The notes below the pieces were generated by a model. That model searched no databases and had not been told where the DNA came from. It saw only the letters and a list, made by a program, of their open reading frames with translations. From Fratercula arctica (taxonomy: Eukaryota; Chordata; Aves; Charadriiformes; Alcidae), in assembly GCA_947846985.1 (NCBI GenBank), contig CANTUZ010000014.1, positions 5,441,669-5,505,668 of the forward strand: a stretch of 64,000 bases of DNA, read 5' to 3'. The position numbers were made by a program, and so were the translations under genes. This document shows, one piece after another, positions 1-10,419 of this stretch; positions within the stretch are counted from its first letter, which is position 1; each line of letters opens with the position of its first letter.

Positions 1-2818
1 CCAAGGGGGGTCGGGAGGGCAACAGGCATGGGGGGGCCACGGGGGGGCGGGGCAGGGGGGGTCGGGGGGGCACCAGGCCTGGGGGGGGCACAAGGGGGGT
101 CGGGGGGGTCAAGGGGGAACACCAGGCCTGGGGGGGAACAGGTGGGTTCAGGGGGGGGTCAGGGGGAGGCACCAGGCCTGGGGGGCACGGGGGGGTCAGG
201 GTGGGGTCAGGGGGGGCAACCCAGGCCTGGGGGGGGCATGGGGGGTCGGGCGGGGGCACCCAGGCCTGGGGGGGCACGGCGGGGTGGGGCGGTCGGGTGG
301 GTCAGGGGGGGCCCCCAGGGCGGGGGGGGCACGGGGGGGTCAGGGGGGGTCAAGGGGGCACCAGGCCTGGGGGGGCACACCGGGGGGGTTCAGGGGGTCA
401 GGGGGGGGCACCCAGGCCTGGGGGGGGCACAGGGTGGGGTCAGGGGGGGCAGGGGGGGCACCAGGGGGGGGGGGGCCTGGTTGGGGGGGCACGGGGGGGT
501 CCAGGGGGGGTAGGGGGGGTCACCCAGGCCTGGGGGGGGGATGGGTGGGGTCGGGGGGGGCACCCAGGCTGGGGGGGGCACGGGGGGTCGGGGGGGTCAG
601 CGGGGGGGGGCCACCAGCTGGGGGGGCACCGGGGGGGTCGGGGGGTCAAGGGGGGCCACCCAGGCCTGGCGGGGCGGCAAGGGGGGTCAAGGGGGTCAGG
701 GGGGGCACCCAGGGCTGGAGGAGGTGGGCAACGGGGGGGGGTCAGGGGGGAGCACAAGGCCATGTGCGGGGGCACGGGGGGGTCTCATGGGGGGTCGGGG
801 GGGGGCCCCAGGCATGGGGGGGGGTCACGGGGGGGGCGGGGGGGTTCTCAGGGGGCGGCACCCAGGCCTGGGGGGGCCACGGAGGGGTCAGGGGGGGCTC
901 GGGGGGGGCACCCATGGGCAGGGGGGGGCGGGCAACACGGGTGAGGAGGGGTCGGGGCGTGGCACCCAGCCCTGGGGGGGGTCAGGGGACTCAGGGGAGG
1001 CACCCAGGCCTGGGGGGGGCACCCATGGGTCAGGGGGGGTCAGGGGGAGCCGGGGGGGTTACACCCGGGTCTTGGGGGGGGCACCCTATGGGCCCCGGGG
1101 GTGGGAGGGGCACCCCCTGGGTGAGGAGGGGTCAGGGGGGGCAACCCAGGCTGGGGGGGCACGGGGGGGTCAGGGCAGGGTAGGTGCACCCAGCCTGGGG
1201 GGGGCATGGGGGCGGTCGGGGGGAGTGCACCAGGCTGGGGGGGGGCACGACGGGGGGGTCAGGGGGGGTCAGGGGGTGGGACCCAGGCCTGGGGGGGGCA
1301 TGGGGGGGTCGGCGGGGGGCACCCAGGCCTGGGGGGGCACGGGGGGGTCAGGGGGGGGCACCCAGGCCTGGGGGGGGCATGGGGGGGTCGGGGGGCGGCG
1401 GCACCCAGGCCTGGGGGGGCAACGGGGGGGTCGGGGGGGTCCAGGGGGGGCACCCAGGCCTGGGGGGGTGCAAGGGGGGGTCAGGGGGTGGGGGTGGGGG
1501 TCAGGGGGGCGTCCCAGGCCCTGGGGGGGCCGGGGGGGTCAGGGGGGGGGGGTGTCAAGGGGGGCACAGGGCCTGGGCGTGAGGGCATACGGGGGGGTCG
1601 GGGGGGTAGGGGGGCGTTGGCAACAGGCCTGGGGGGAACGGGGGGTCCGGGGGGGTCAGGGGGGGGCACCCAGGCCTTTGGGGGGGGCACATCACACATG
1701 GGGGGGTCGGTCGGGTGGGTGGGCAACACCCAGGCCTGGGGGGGGGCGGGGGCACGGGGGGGTAGGGGGGGGGGGGTCAGGGGGGGCACCCAGGCCTGTT
1801 GGGGGGGGCACGGGTGGGGTTCCAGGGGGGGTCAGGGGGGGCACCCAGGCCTGGGGGGGCACGGAGGGGTCAGGGGGGGTGGGGGGGGGCACCCATGGGT
1901 CAGGGGGGGCACCCACGGGTGAGGAGGGGTCGGGGGGGTCACCAGCATTGGGGGGGGAGGCACCCATGGGTCAGGGGGGGGCACCCAGGCCTGGGTGCGG
2001 GCACAGGGGAGGTTCAGGGGGGGCAACCAGGCCTGGGCGGGGGGGCAGCACGGGGGGGTCAGGGGGTGTAAGCGGAGGCGGCACCCATTGGTCAGGGGGG
2101 GGCCACCCACACGGTGGAGGAGAGGGGTCGGGGTGGGGCACCCAGCCCTGGGGGGGTCAGGGTGGGCTCAGGGGAGGCCCCAGGCCTGGGGGGGTGCCAC
2201 CCATGGGTTCCAGGGGGGGGTCAGGGGAGCCGGGGGGGCAACAGGTCTTGGGGGGGGGCACCCGATGGGTCGGGGGGGGCATCCCATGGGTGAGGAGGGG
2301 GGGTCAGGGGGGCACCCAGGCCTGGGGGGGCACGGGGGGGTCAGGGGGGGGGCAACCAGGGCCTGGGGGGAGCACGGGGGGGTCGGGCGGGGGCACCCAG
2401 CCTGGCGGGGGGGTGCACGGGGGGGTCAGGGGGGGTCAAGGGGTGCAAAAAACCAGCTCTGGGGGGGCAAGGGTTGGGGGCGTGGGGGCACCAGGCCTTG
2501 GGCGGGCACCCATGGGTCAGGGGGGGGGCACCATGACTGGGGGGGGGCCATGGGGGGTAAGGGGGGGGGGCACCCAGATCTGGGGGGGGCCCACGGGGGG
2601 GTCGGGGGGGGGGCACCCAGGGCTGGGTGGGGAAAGGTGGGGTCAGGGCTGGGCCACCCACAGGGGTCTCAGGGGTGGTGGGTCCCTGGGGGTCCCGGGG
2701 GGGTGTCAGTGGGTGCCTGGACGGGGGGGGGGGTGAGGGTGTCCCAGGGGGGTCCCAAGGGGGTGCCCAGGGGGGTGCCCGGGGGGGGCGCGGGGGGGGG
2801 CGCGGGGGGGGGTCCCAC
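1..2818. repeat. G-rich minisatellite filling BBS1 intron 8
   Basis: About 2.8 kb of tandem G-rich units of roughly 30-40 bases, each built around CACCCAGGCCTGGGGGG and a GTCAGGGGGG block, with occasional CACCCATGGGTCAGG variants. It lies just downstream (in BBS1 sense) of the last BBS1 exon in view, so it is read as intron 8; the next BBS1 exons must lie left of the window. I see no exon with splice sites and homology inside it. Its long open frames on both strands are glycine/proline repeats and are not genes. Confidence 0.85.
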
Positions 2819-5800
2819 CTTGCAGAGGACGGTGAAAGCCTCGGGGTCGAGCACCAGGACGTCCCCGTCCTCCGTCCCCAGCACGGGACAGTCCGGGGTC
2901 CCCTCGGGGCCCCCCCCGCGGCAGCGCCCCCAGGCACGTCACCACCCTCTGCGGGGACACGGGGGGGCGTGGGTGACACGGGGGGGGGACACGGGGGGGA
3001 CAGGGGGGACATTGGGGGGACACTGGGGGACACAGGGGGGGACATGGGGGTGCCGTGAGGGGGGAACACGGGGGGATGTGGGGTGACACGGGGGGGACAC
3101 GGGGGGGGACACGGGGGGACGCTGGGGGACACAGGGGGGGATGTGGGGTGACGCATGGGGGGGGCAATGAGGGGACGTGATGCGGGGACACAGGGTGACG
3201 TGGGGGACATGAGGGGGGGACACTGGGGGAGGACACGGGGGGACACGGGGGGGACACGGGGGGACACGGGGGGGACACGGGGGGACATGGGGGTGCCGTG
3301 AGGGGGGAACACAGGGGGATGTGGGGTGACACATGGGGGGGGCAATGAGGGGACATGATGCGGGGACACGGGGTGACGTGGGGGACATGAGGGGGGGAAC
3401 ACTGGGGGACACAGGGGGGGATGTGGGGTGATACATGGGGGGGCAATGAGGGGACGTGATGGGGGGACATGGGGGGATGTGGGGTGACACGGGGGGGACA
3501 CGGGGGGGGACACGGGGGGACGCTGGGGGACACAGGGGGGGGGATGTGGGGTGACACATGGGGGGGGGCAATGAGGGGACGTGATGGGGGGACATGGGGG
3601 GATGTGGGGTGACACTGGGGGGACACGGGGGGGACACAGGGGGGGATGTGGGGTGACACAGGGGGGACGAGGGGACACAATGGGGGGACATGGGGGGATG
3701 TGGAGACATGATGGGGGGGGACACGGGGGGGACGCTGGGGGACACAGGGGGGACACGGGGGGGGGGACACCCACCTGCCGGTGCAGCGGCCGCCCCTTGT
3801 GCAGCGCCACGAAGGGGCCCAGCTCGGGGGGGGGGGGAAGCGCCAGCAGCCTGGGAGGGGGCACCCATAGCACCCCCCCAGCACCCATCGCCCCCCCAGC
3901 ACCCACAGACCCCCCCCCGGGCAACCACCAATCAGCTCCCCCAGCAACCCACAGACCCCCCGGCACCGGGCGGCCCCCCCATCGCCCCCCCCCAGCACAC
4001 CAAACAGGACCGCCCCCGGCAACCCCCCCCCCAGTCGCCCCCTCCCGCCTCCATCGCCAGCAACCCACCAGACCCCACCCCAAGCCACCCCCCACAGGCA
4101 CCCCCAGCACCCACAAGGACCCCCCCCTGGCACCACCCCATCTCACCCCCGCCCCCCACCAGGCCCCCACAGACCGCCCCCCCCCCCGGGCCCGGCCGGC
4201 ACCCCCCATCCGCCCCCCCCAAGCACCCACCCACCAGGGACCCCCCCAAGCACCCCCCCTCAGCCCCCCCAGCACCCACAGACCCCCCCCGGCACCCCCC
4301 ATCAGCCCCCCCAGCACCCACAGACCCCCCCCGGCACCCCCCATCGCCCCCCCCAGCACCCATCGCCCCCCACACAGCATCCATGGAGCCATCCCAGCCC
4401 CCCCCCCACCCCAGGACCCATTGCCCCCCCCCCCAGCACCCACAAGCCCCCCCCCCCAGGCCCCATCGCCACCCCAACCCCCCCCCAGCACCCATCGCCC
4501 CCCCCAGCACCCAGGGGTGCCCCCCCCTCACTCACCGCAGGGATCGGGCCGTCAGGGTCACCTCTGCCTTATCCCTGCCCCCCCCGACACCCCGTCAGGG
4601 ACCCAGGTGGCTGGGTGCCCCCCCACGGGGACCCAGGGTGCCCCCCCCGCCCATGAACCCACGTATTTTTTGCCGGGTGCCCCCCCCCAGGGGGGACCCT
4701 GGCATCAGGGTACCCCCCCCACCAATAGACCCGGGTGTCCGGGTGCCCCCCCCCCTCCATGGACCCATGTATTTGGGGTGCCCCCCCCCAGAGGACCCAG
4801 GTATCTGGGTGCCCCCCCCGCCATGGACCCACATATTTGGGGTGCCCCCCCCCAGGGGGACCCTGGCATCAGGGTACCCCCCCCACCAATAGACCCGGGT
4901 GTCCGGGTGCCCCCCCCCCTCCATGGACCCACGTATTTGGGGTGCCCCCCCCCCCAGCAGACCCAGGGGGTGCCCCCCCCCCCACCTCAAATCCTCCAGC
5001 ATCTCCTTCAGCATCAGGGGGTCGAGCTCATCCTACAAAAACGGGGGGGGGGGGGGGGATGAAGCAGGGGGACCCCAGCAGCACCCAAGGGTGCTCGGGG
5101 GGGGGGGGGGGGGGGGGGCACCCATTTTTTTTTTTTTCGGGGGGGGGGGCCCTGACCTGCTGGGCCTGCAGCCAGAGGTCGCGTTCCAGGGGGTCGGGGG
5201 GGTGGGGGGGCAGCGAGTACTTATAGAAGGGCCGCAGGTTCCTATAGACGTAGAGGGAGGGGCCGGCGGCCACCAGCAAAGCGGGGGCCCCCCCCCCGGC
5301 CCCCCCCCCGAACCGCTTCCTGAAGGGGGGGGGGCCGAAAGCCCCCACCCCGGCGGGGGGTTCGGGCAGGGCCAGGCTGCTGATGGCCCCCGCTCCCACG
5401 CACCACGGCGGGGCCGTACGGCCGCCCAGACGGCACGGGGGCATGACCACCACCAGCGGGGGGGGGGCGCCCGGCCGGGGGTGAGAGACACACACCCCCC
5501 CCCAGGCACCCAAGGGCCCCCACCCCCCCAAGCCACCCCACTGCTCCACCCACATGGCACCCAGGGACCCTCCCAGCATGGTGAAGCCTCTCCTCCGCCA
5601 AGCACCCCCAGGGACCCCCCGCCAGCAACCCAGGGGGATGCCCCCACAGTACCCCAGGGACCCCCCTCCCCCCCATGCACCCACTGACCCCCCCATGGCA
5701 CCCAGGGAACGCCCCCAGGACCCCATGACCCCCCCCCAAGCACACGGGACCCCCCCGCAGGGATTTCTCTCCACCCTCCCAGCACCCCAGGGACCCCCCC

Positions 5801-6768
5801 CCAGCACACACTGACACCACCATGGGCACCCAGGGACCCCTCCCATGGCACGCATGGAGAAGGCCCCCCCCCGGCACCCAGGAGTGACCCCCCTGCAGGG
5901 GATCCTTTTTTCCCCCCCAGCCTCCCAGCACCCCAGGGACACCACCCCAGCACCCCACTGGACCCCCCTGCAGGCGATTCCCCCCCCATAGCACCCCAAA
6001 AGGACCCGGCCCCCCCCAGCACCCATGAGACACCCCCGCCTTTTAGCACCCAGGGACCCCCCCCCAGATCACCTTATGGTCCCCATCTCCGTGGACGTCA
6101 GCCAATTACGGAGTTAGGGGGGGGAACGGCGGGGGGGGGCCGTCGGGGAGTCAGGGGGACTCCAGGTCGTCCAGGGGCCCCCACCCCCAGGGGGGACAAC
6201 CCCCCCCCCCCCCCCGAGGGACCCAGGGGTCGAGCCCCCCCAAGGTAACCCAATCCCGGGGTAACCCCCCCCGCCCACAGTTGACCCCCCCGGGTGGACC
6301 CCCCCCCTCAAGTGACTCCCCCCCGCGGGTAACCTCCCCCCCAGGTGACCCCCCCCCTCCCTGGGGGACCCGTCCGGGTTGATCCCCCGGGTGCCCCCCC
6401 CACAGGTGACCCCCCCGGGTGGACACCCCCCACCACCCCAGCGGTGACCCCCCCCCCGCTCCCCCGGGGGGACGGGTTTGACCCCCCCCCGGTGTCCCCA
6501 ACCACCGAGGCCTCGCAGGGCTGCCGGAGCCTCACCATGCAAGGGCGGGGAAGGAGCGCAGCCCGGCCAGGGGGTCGTCGTGGGCCTCCAGCCAGAGCGA
6601 ATCGCTGCGGGAGGGGGACACCCAGGCGTCCGGGGGGGGGCACCCAGGTGTCGGGGGAGGCACCCGGCGGGTACGGGGGACCCTCCTCCAAAACCCCCCC
6701 GAAAGAAAAAGCCCCCCAAAAGCGCCCCCAAAACCCGCCCCCCCCCACCTCTCCTCGGCCGCCGCCAT
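2819..6768 (-). CDS. BBS1: BBS1, BBSome subunit (5' half, exons 1-8)
   Basis: BBS1 is a beta-propeller subunit of the BBSome, the coat complex that carries membrane proteins into and out of cilia. Exons on the minus strand, 5' to 3': 6749-6768 (start MAAAEE), 6536-6604 ([14 protein letters not shown]), about 6073-6107 ([11 protein letters not shown]), about 5157-5456 ([25 protein letters not shown]), 4986-5032 ([15 protein letters not shown]), 4536-4574 ([13 protein letters not shown]), 3775-3850 ([16 protein letters not shown]) and 2819-2948 ([16 protein letters not shown]). Exons 5 and 6 are 47 and 39 bp, the same as I recall for human BBS1, and phases agree at most joins. Oddities: exons 3 and 4 lack a clear AG acceptor here, and exon 8 is 130 bp with a frame break at the C-run 2910-2917, probably sequence error. 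The 3' half of the gene is off the left edge. Divergently paired with FAU. Confidence 0.93.
2950..3770. repeat. GGGGACA minisatellite in BBS1 intron 7
   Basis: Tandem GGGGGGACACGGGGGG units within longer blocks that repeat about five times; each block carries GATGTGGGGTGACAC, GGCAATGAGGGGACGTGATG and a GGACACTGGGGGACA piece. It fills the intron between BBS1 exons 8 and 7. C-rich in BBS1 sense. No coding exon recognised. Confidence 0.8.
3855..4530. repeat. CCCCCAGCACCCACAGACC minisatellite, BBS1 intron 6
   Basis: C-rich tandem units of about 25-35 bases around CCCCCCAGCACCCACAGACC and CCCCCGGCACCCCCCATC. It fills the intron between BBS1 exons 7 and 6 and is G-rich in BBS1 sense. Nothing else is seen here. 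Confidence 0.8.
4590..4985. repeat. Direct duplication and minisatellite in BBS1 intron 5
   Basis: Units containing TGGACCCATGTATTTGGGG and GGTGTCCGGGTGCCC recur, and a block with GACCCTGGCATCAGGGTACC, an ATAGACCCGGGTGTCC piece and the TGGACCC piece is present twice, about 165 bases apart (from about 4690 and about 4855). Intronic; no exon found. Confidence 0.75.
5460..6060. repeat. CAGGGACCCCCC minisatellite, BBS1 intron 3
   Basis: C-rich degenerate repeat with CACCCAGGGACCCCCCC and CCAGCACCC pieces between BBS1 exons 4 and 3. G-rich in BBS1 sense. A further C-rich, GGTGACCCCCCC-type stretch fills intron 2 (about 6110-6530). No gene seen in either. Confidence 0.7.
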
Positions 6769-7144
6769 CCCGTTGCCACGGCGACGGGGAAGGAAGTGGG
6801 GGGGGGGTGGGGGGGAAGGGGAATTACGCGCCGGAAGTGACAAAAAACCCGCCGCCACCGCCGCGGCCCCGCCCGCCCGCCCGGCCGTCGCCCTGGCAAC
6901 GCCGACCCCCGCCCACAGCCCTGTTATGCCACGCACCCTTTCGGCCGCCGTCGCCGTGGTAACGGAGGGACGACGAGGCCACGCTCCCCCGACGGCGTTG
7001 CCATGGCGACCGCCGCCGCGCCGCTGCCCTCATTGGTTGCCAGGGCCGCCGCCATCTTGGGAGAGCCCCAGCACGCAGTGACGTAAACGCGTCGCCCCGC
7101 CCGGCGCATGCGCAGTTCCGCTCTCTGCGCCGCGCCGTTCTGAG
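6769..7144. promoter_or_regulatory. Divergent BBS1/FAU CpG promoter with X-box cluster
   Basis: CpG-rich, non-repetitive segment between the BBS1 start codon and the FAU first exon. Four sequences fit or nearly fit the RFX X-box GTNRCC-N2-RGYAAC: 6887-6900 (GTCGCCCTGGCAAC) and 6950-6963 (GTCGCCGTGGTAAC) match fully; 6772-6785 and 6997-7010 differ at one base. X-boxes are known control sites of ciliary genes including BBS genes. On the FAU side are an inverted CCAAT (7032-7036), a YY1-like GCCATCTTGG (7051-7060), a CRE-like TGACGTAA (7079-7086) and an NRF1-type GCGCATGCGC (7104-7113). A CCGGAAGTGA Ets-type site lies near 6831-6840. Confidence 0.8.
7118..7144 (+). other. FAU: FAU non-coding first exon (predicted)
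   Basis: A pyrimidine-rich CTCTCTGCG start followed by GAG|GTGCGG resembles the short 5'-TOP leader exon of ribosomal-protein genes, to which FAU belongs. The transcription start is inferred, placed just downstream of the NRF1-type and CRE-like sites. It would splice to the acceptor at 8295-8296, seven bases before the FAU start codon. Confidence 0.55.
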
Positions 7145-8290
7145 GTGCGGGCTCTGAGGTGGGGGGTAATTGGGGGGTCGGGGGGGGGTATGGGGGTCCT
7201 GGGGGGGGGTTGGAGGGTCTTATTGGGGGTCTGCGAGGCCTTAGGGAGGTCCAGGGGGGGCTTATTGGGCCTTGGAGGGGGGGTTGGAGGGTTATTGGGG
7301 GGCTGTGAGGCTTTGGAGACTCAGGGGGGGCTGAGCGGGGGCCGTGAGGTCGGGGGGGGGGGGGCCTTGGGGGGGTCGGGAGGGTTTCCCTGGGGGGCTG
7401 GAGAGCACTGGGAGGAGGCTTGGGGGGGTTGATTTAGGGGGTCGGAGGGAGCTTAATGGGGGTCTATGGGGGGGTTGGGGGGGGGCTGCTCGAGAAAGCA
7501 TGGGAGGTTCTCGGGGGGGACTTATGGGGGCCTTGGGGGGGGCCATGAGGGCTCTTGGGGGGCTGTGAGGCCTGGGGGAGATCTGGGGGGGGCTTATGGG
7601 GGCCTTGGGGGGGGGAGTTGAAGGGTTATTAAAGGGCTGGGGGGGGCTGGGGTTTTATTAGAGGGTTGGGGGGGCTTATGGGGGCCTTTGGGGGGGTTAT
7701 TGGGGGGCTGGGGGGGCTATGAGCTTGGGGGAGGCTGGGGGGGTTATTGGGGGGCTGGGGGGGCTTATGAGGGTCTCGGGGGGTGGCTGGAGGGTTATTG
7801 GAGGGCTGGGGAGCCTGGGGGGGGGGGGCGGGGGGGTTATTGGGAGGGGCTGGGAGAGCTTGCGGGGGGCTGGGGGGTCTGGGGGGGGGGTCTTGAGGTG
7901 GGAGGGGGCCGCCCTGGGAGGCCTTGGGAGGGGCTCGGGGGGGGTGTCATTGGGGGGCCGGGGGGGGCCCTGAGGCTGGGGGCTGGAGGGGAGCAAGGAG
8001 GGGTTGGGGGGGGGGGGGGGGGGGATAAGGGGGTTTTGTTTTTTGGGGGGGGGTGGACGCGACTGACCTCATGACACCCCCCTGCCCCCCCCAAAATCCC
8101 CCTTCCCCAGCAGATGGGGCCGCACCCTTGGGCCATTCACAAGCTGGGGGGGCAGCTGTAAATCCCCCCCCCCCCCCCCCCCCCCCCCCCCGTTTTCCAT
8201 AGGGGTTCCTCCCTTTTATTTGGGGCCCCCATTTTATTATTGGGCCCCCCCCCTTAATTCCCCCCCCCCCTTTGCCCCCCCCCCCCCCCC
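7145..8290. repeat. G-rich repeat filling FAU intron 1
   Basis: Degenerate tandem repeat of GGGGTTATTGGGGGGCTGG and GGGGCTTATGGGGGCCTTGG units from about 7170 to 8030, then a C-run tract leading to the FAU exon 2 acceptor. G-rich in FAU sense at the 5' side and C-rich at the 3' side. No other gene recognised. Confidence 0.75.
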
Positions 8291-8303
8291 CCCCAGCCCC
8301 ACG

Positions 8304-8436
8304 ATGCAGCTCTTCATCCGCTCCCTCCTGGCCGTCCAGGTCTCCGCCTCTGACACTGTTGCCCACGTCAAGGTGAACCCCCCCAAATTAGGGTGCCCCC
8401 CCCAAAACAAACCCCTTTCCGGGGTGACTTGTTTCC

Positions 8437-8468
<32 letters not shown>

Positions 8469-8787
8469 CAGGCAGGTCTGAGGGCGCGCTAGATGAGGTT
8501 CCCCCCCCACAAGGAGCAAGTGCTGCTGGGGGTGGGGTGGGGGGGCCCTGGATGATGCCGTCGTGCTGGGACACAGCCCCCTCCCCGAATTCCCCCCCCT
8601 GGAGCTCTCCACCCGCCTCCTGGGGGGGGGGTACGCGCTAATTAGCGGGGGCCTCGTTAGCGTAACGAGCCAACTGGGGCCCCCCCCCCCCCCCCAATCT
8701 CCTTCACCTTTAGGGAAAGTCCACGGTTCCCTCGCCCGCGCTGGGAAAGTGAGGGGCCACACCCCCAAAGTGAGTGCCAACTCCTGA
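8304..8787 (+). CDS. FAU: FAU, ubiquitin-like FUBI fused to ribosomal eS30 (C-terminus missing)
   Basis: FAU encodes the ubiquitin-like FUBI domain joined to the 40S protein eS30; the two are cleaved apart after a diglycine. Exons: 8297-8372 with the start at 8304 ([15 protein letters not shown]), about 8472-8630 ([32 protein letters not shown]) and 8714-8769 ([18 protein letters not shown]). Exon 3 needs one-base corrections at the C-run 8501-8508 and the G-run near 8539-8545 to join its parts. After HTPK there is a perfect donor (AAA|GTGAGT, 8769/8770), yet no exon for the lysine-rich eS30 remainder is found downstream. Read straight through, the frame gives VSANS and a stop at 8785-8787, close to the normal family ending (NANS). 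So either about 37 codons plus an intron have been deleted, or the assembly has lost them. Normal length is about 133 residues. Confidence 0.88.
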
Positions 8788-9110
8788 GGCCCCCCCCCCC
8801 AAGTAAACGGCGGCGAATTTGGGGCCGTTTCACTGGGTTTTGGAGCTTTTTTGTCATTTTTTTCAGAGGTTTTTTGCCTGTTTTCGGAGGGATTTGAAGG
8901 GTTTTCAAGTGGTTTGAAGGGGCTTGTGGGGCGAAAGCGGGTCCCCCAGCGGCTGGGGAGGGGGGGGGGTTGGTTAATTAGCGCTCGTTAGAGGGAGCGC
9001 GGTTAATTAACGCTAATGGGGTTAGGAGTAATGAGGGGATGCAGCGTGGAGAACGGTTCTGCAGGCGAGGGGCGGAAAGAGCCGAGCGCTGCCGGAAACA
9101 CCCGAGCGGC
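8788..9110. other. FAU 3' flank with TTAACG-type motifs
   Basis: Short unique sequence. AAGTAAA near 8810 could act as a weak poly(A) signal for FAU. Further on, TTAATTAGCGCTCGTTAG and GGTTAATTAACGCTAATG (about 8973-9020) are diverged relatives of the satellite found after ZNHIT2. No gene seen. Confidence 0.4.
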
Positions 9111-9366
9111 GGCGAGGGTGGTGATTGGCTGAGGAGGGGCGGGGCGGGCGCTGCCGGAGGCACCTGATTGGCGAAGGAGAGCGAGGGGCGGGGCGAGCGG
9201 AGCCTTGACGGACATAGCCGAGCGGCGGCGAGGGCGGTGATTGGCTGAGGAGGGGCGAGGGGCGGGGCGGAGAGAGTCGGGCGGTGCCGGAAACACCCGA
9301 GCGGCGCCGAAGCCAGACCGGAAGCTGCCGAGCGGGCGCCGGAAGAGACGCTCTCCCTCCGCCAAG
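9111..9366 (+). promoter_or_regulatory. ZNHIT2 promoter: duplicated GC-box/CCAAT units
   Basis: CpG-rich upstream region of ZNHIT2 made of partly duplicated units holding AGCGGCGGCGAGG, GTGATTGGCTGAGGAGGGGC and GGGGCGGGGC. Three inverted CCAAT boxes (ATTGG at 9124, 9167 and 9240) are the NF-Y type; several GGGGCGG boxes are Sp1/KLF type. A YY1-like CCAAGATGGCGGC overlaps the start codon at 9367. The functional assignment is by motif only. Confidence 0.65.
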
Positions 9367-10384
9367 ATGGCGGCGCCCAGCGCGGAGCTACCGTGCGGCT
9401 GTGCGGCGCGGCCGCCCGCCCCCTTATACCTGCCCCCTGCTGCAACCGCCGCCTCTGCTCCCTCCGCTGCTACCGAGGACACGGCAGCTGCGCCGAGGCC
9501 TTTTACCGCCAGCAGGTGCTGCAGGCGCTGGAGGCCGAACCAGGCCCCCCCGGCCTGGACGCCGCCTTCCGCCGGCTGCGCCAGCTACGCGAGGCCGAGG
9601 ATTCAGCCGGGCCCGTAGGCCGCGACCTGTGGGAGAGCCTCAGCCCGGCGGAACGAGCGGATTTCCAGCGGCTGGTGAGCTCGGGGGAGGCGGCGGAACT
9701 GCTGCCCCCCTGGAGACCCTGGTGGTGGCGCGGCCGGGGCCGGGAAGAAGAGGGCGAGGAAGACGCGGCTGCTCCCCCTCCGCCTCTCCCCGCCGCCGTC
9801 CCCTCCCTCAGCACCTTCCCGGCTCCTCCTCCTTCCCCGCTTCTCCCCTTCCAGCTCCCCAACGTCCTTTACGGCTACGCCTTCGCCCTCGCCCTGCACC
9901 GGGGGGACGAGACGCTGCTCCCGGAGCTCCCGGCCGCCGCCCTCGACGTCTCGGCCGCCTCCGCGGCCTCAGCCCCTTCCCCGACGCCGCCTCCGCCATC
10001 GAAGCCGCCCGCCGCGACGCCCGCCGGGCGGTTACCCTCCGTGTCCCCTGTGCGAAGCCGGCACCCGCGCTGGCCGTGGCGGAGCTGCTGGAGGGGAGCG
10101 GGGGGGCGGCGGGGCCGCCGGGGGGGACGCCGGCGGTGGCTCTGGCCCATCTGGAGCAGCTGCTGCGCCGCGGGGGGCGGGAGCTGCCGCGCCGGGAGAG
10201 GGCTCCCTTCGGCAGGGCCCGGCGCAAGTGCCGCTTCCTCTGGGCCTGGAGCCGCCAGCAGCCGGCCCGGGCACTGGCGGGACTGGCCAGCGCCATCCGG
10301 GGAGTCTACGGCGACGAGGGGCTCGTTAGCGGGGCCCGTAACGAGGGGCCGCGGAGCAGGCGGCTGGTGGAGGAGCTGGAGTGA
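9367..10384 (+). CDS. ZNHIT2: ZNHIT2, HIT zinc-finger protein
   Basis: ZNHIT2 is a HIT-type zinc-finger protein that works with the R2TP chaperone in U5 snRNP assembly. It is a single exon. Start ATG 9367 (MAAPSAELPCG) in a good Kozak context; stop TGA 10382-10384 after RRLVEELE, near the family ending. The zinc finger is visible as CSLRCYRGHGSCAEAFYR (about 9457-9510), followed by LLPPWRPWWW and FQLPNVLYGYAFALALHRGD, both family hallmarks, then a helical C-terminal part with RARRKCRFLWAW. The span is 1018 bp, not a multiple of three. The frame must shift within 9391-9450 (to give the cysteine pairs C-G-x-C and Y-T-C) and again near 9960-9990. These are homopolymer-type breaks, probably sequence error. 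The last codons contain the CTCGTTAG/TAACGAG motif of the neighbouring satellite. Confidence 0.93.
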
Positions 10385-10419
10385 GGGCCGGGGGCCGGGC
10401 AAGGGCGGCGAAAAGGCCC

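Noticed and set aside
541..2736. 731-codon open frame, glycine-rich
   Set aside because: It lies wholly inside the G-run minisatellite of BBS1 intron 8. Other frames and the opposite strand are also open; no domain, no splice or start context.
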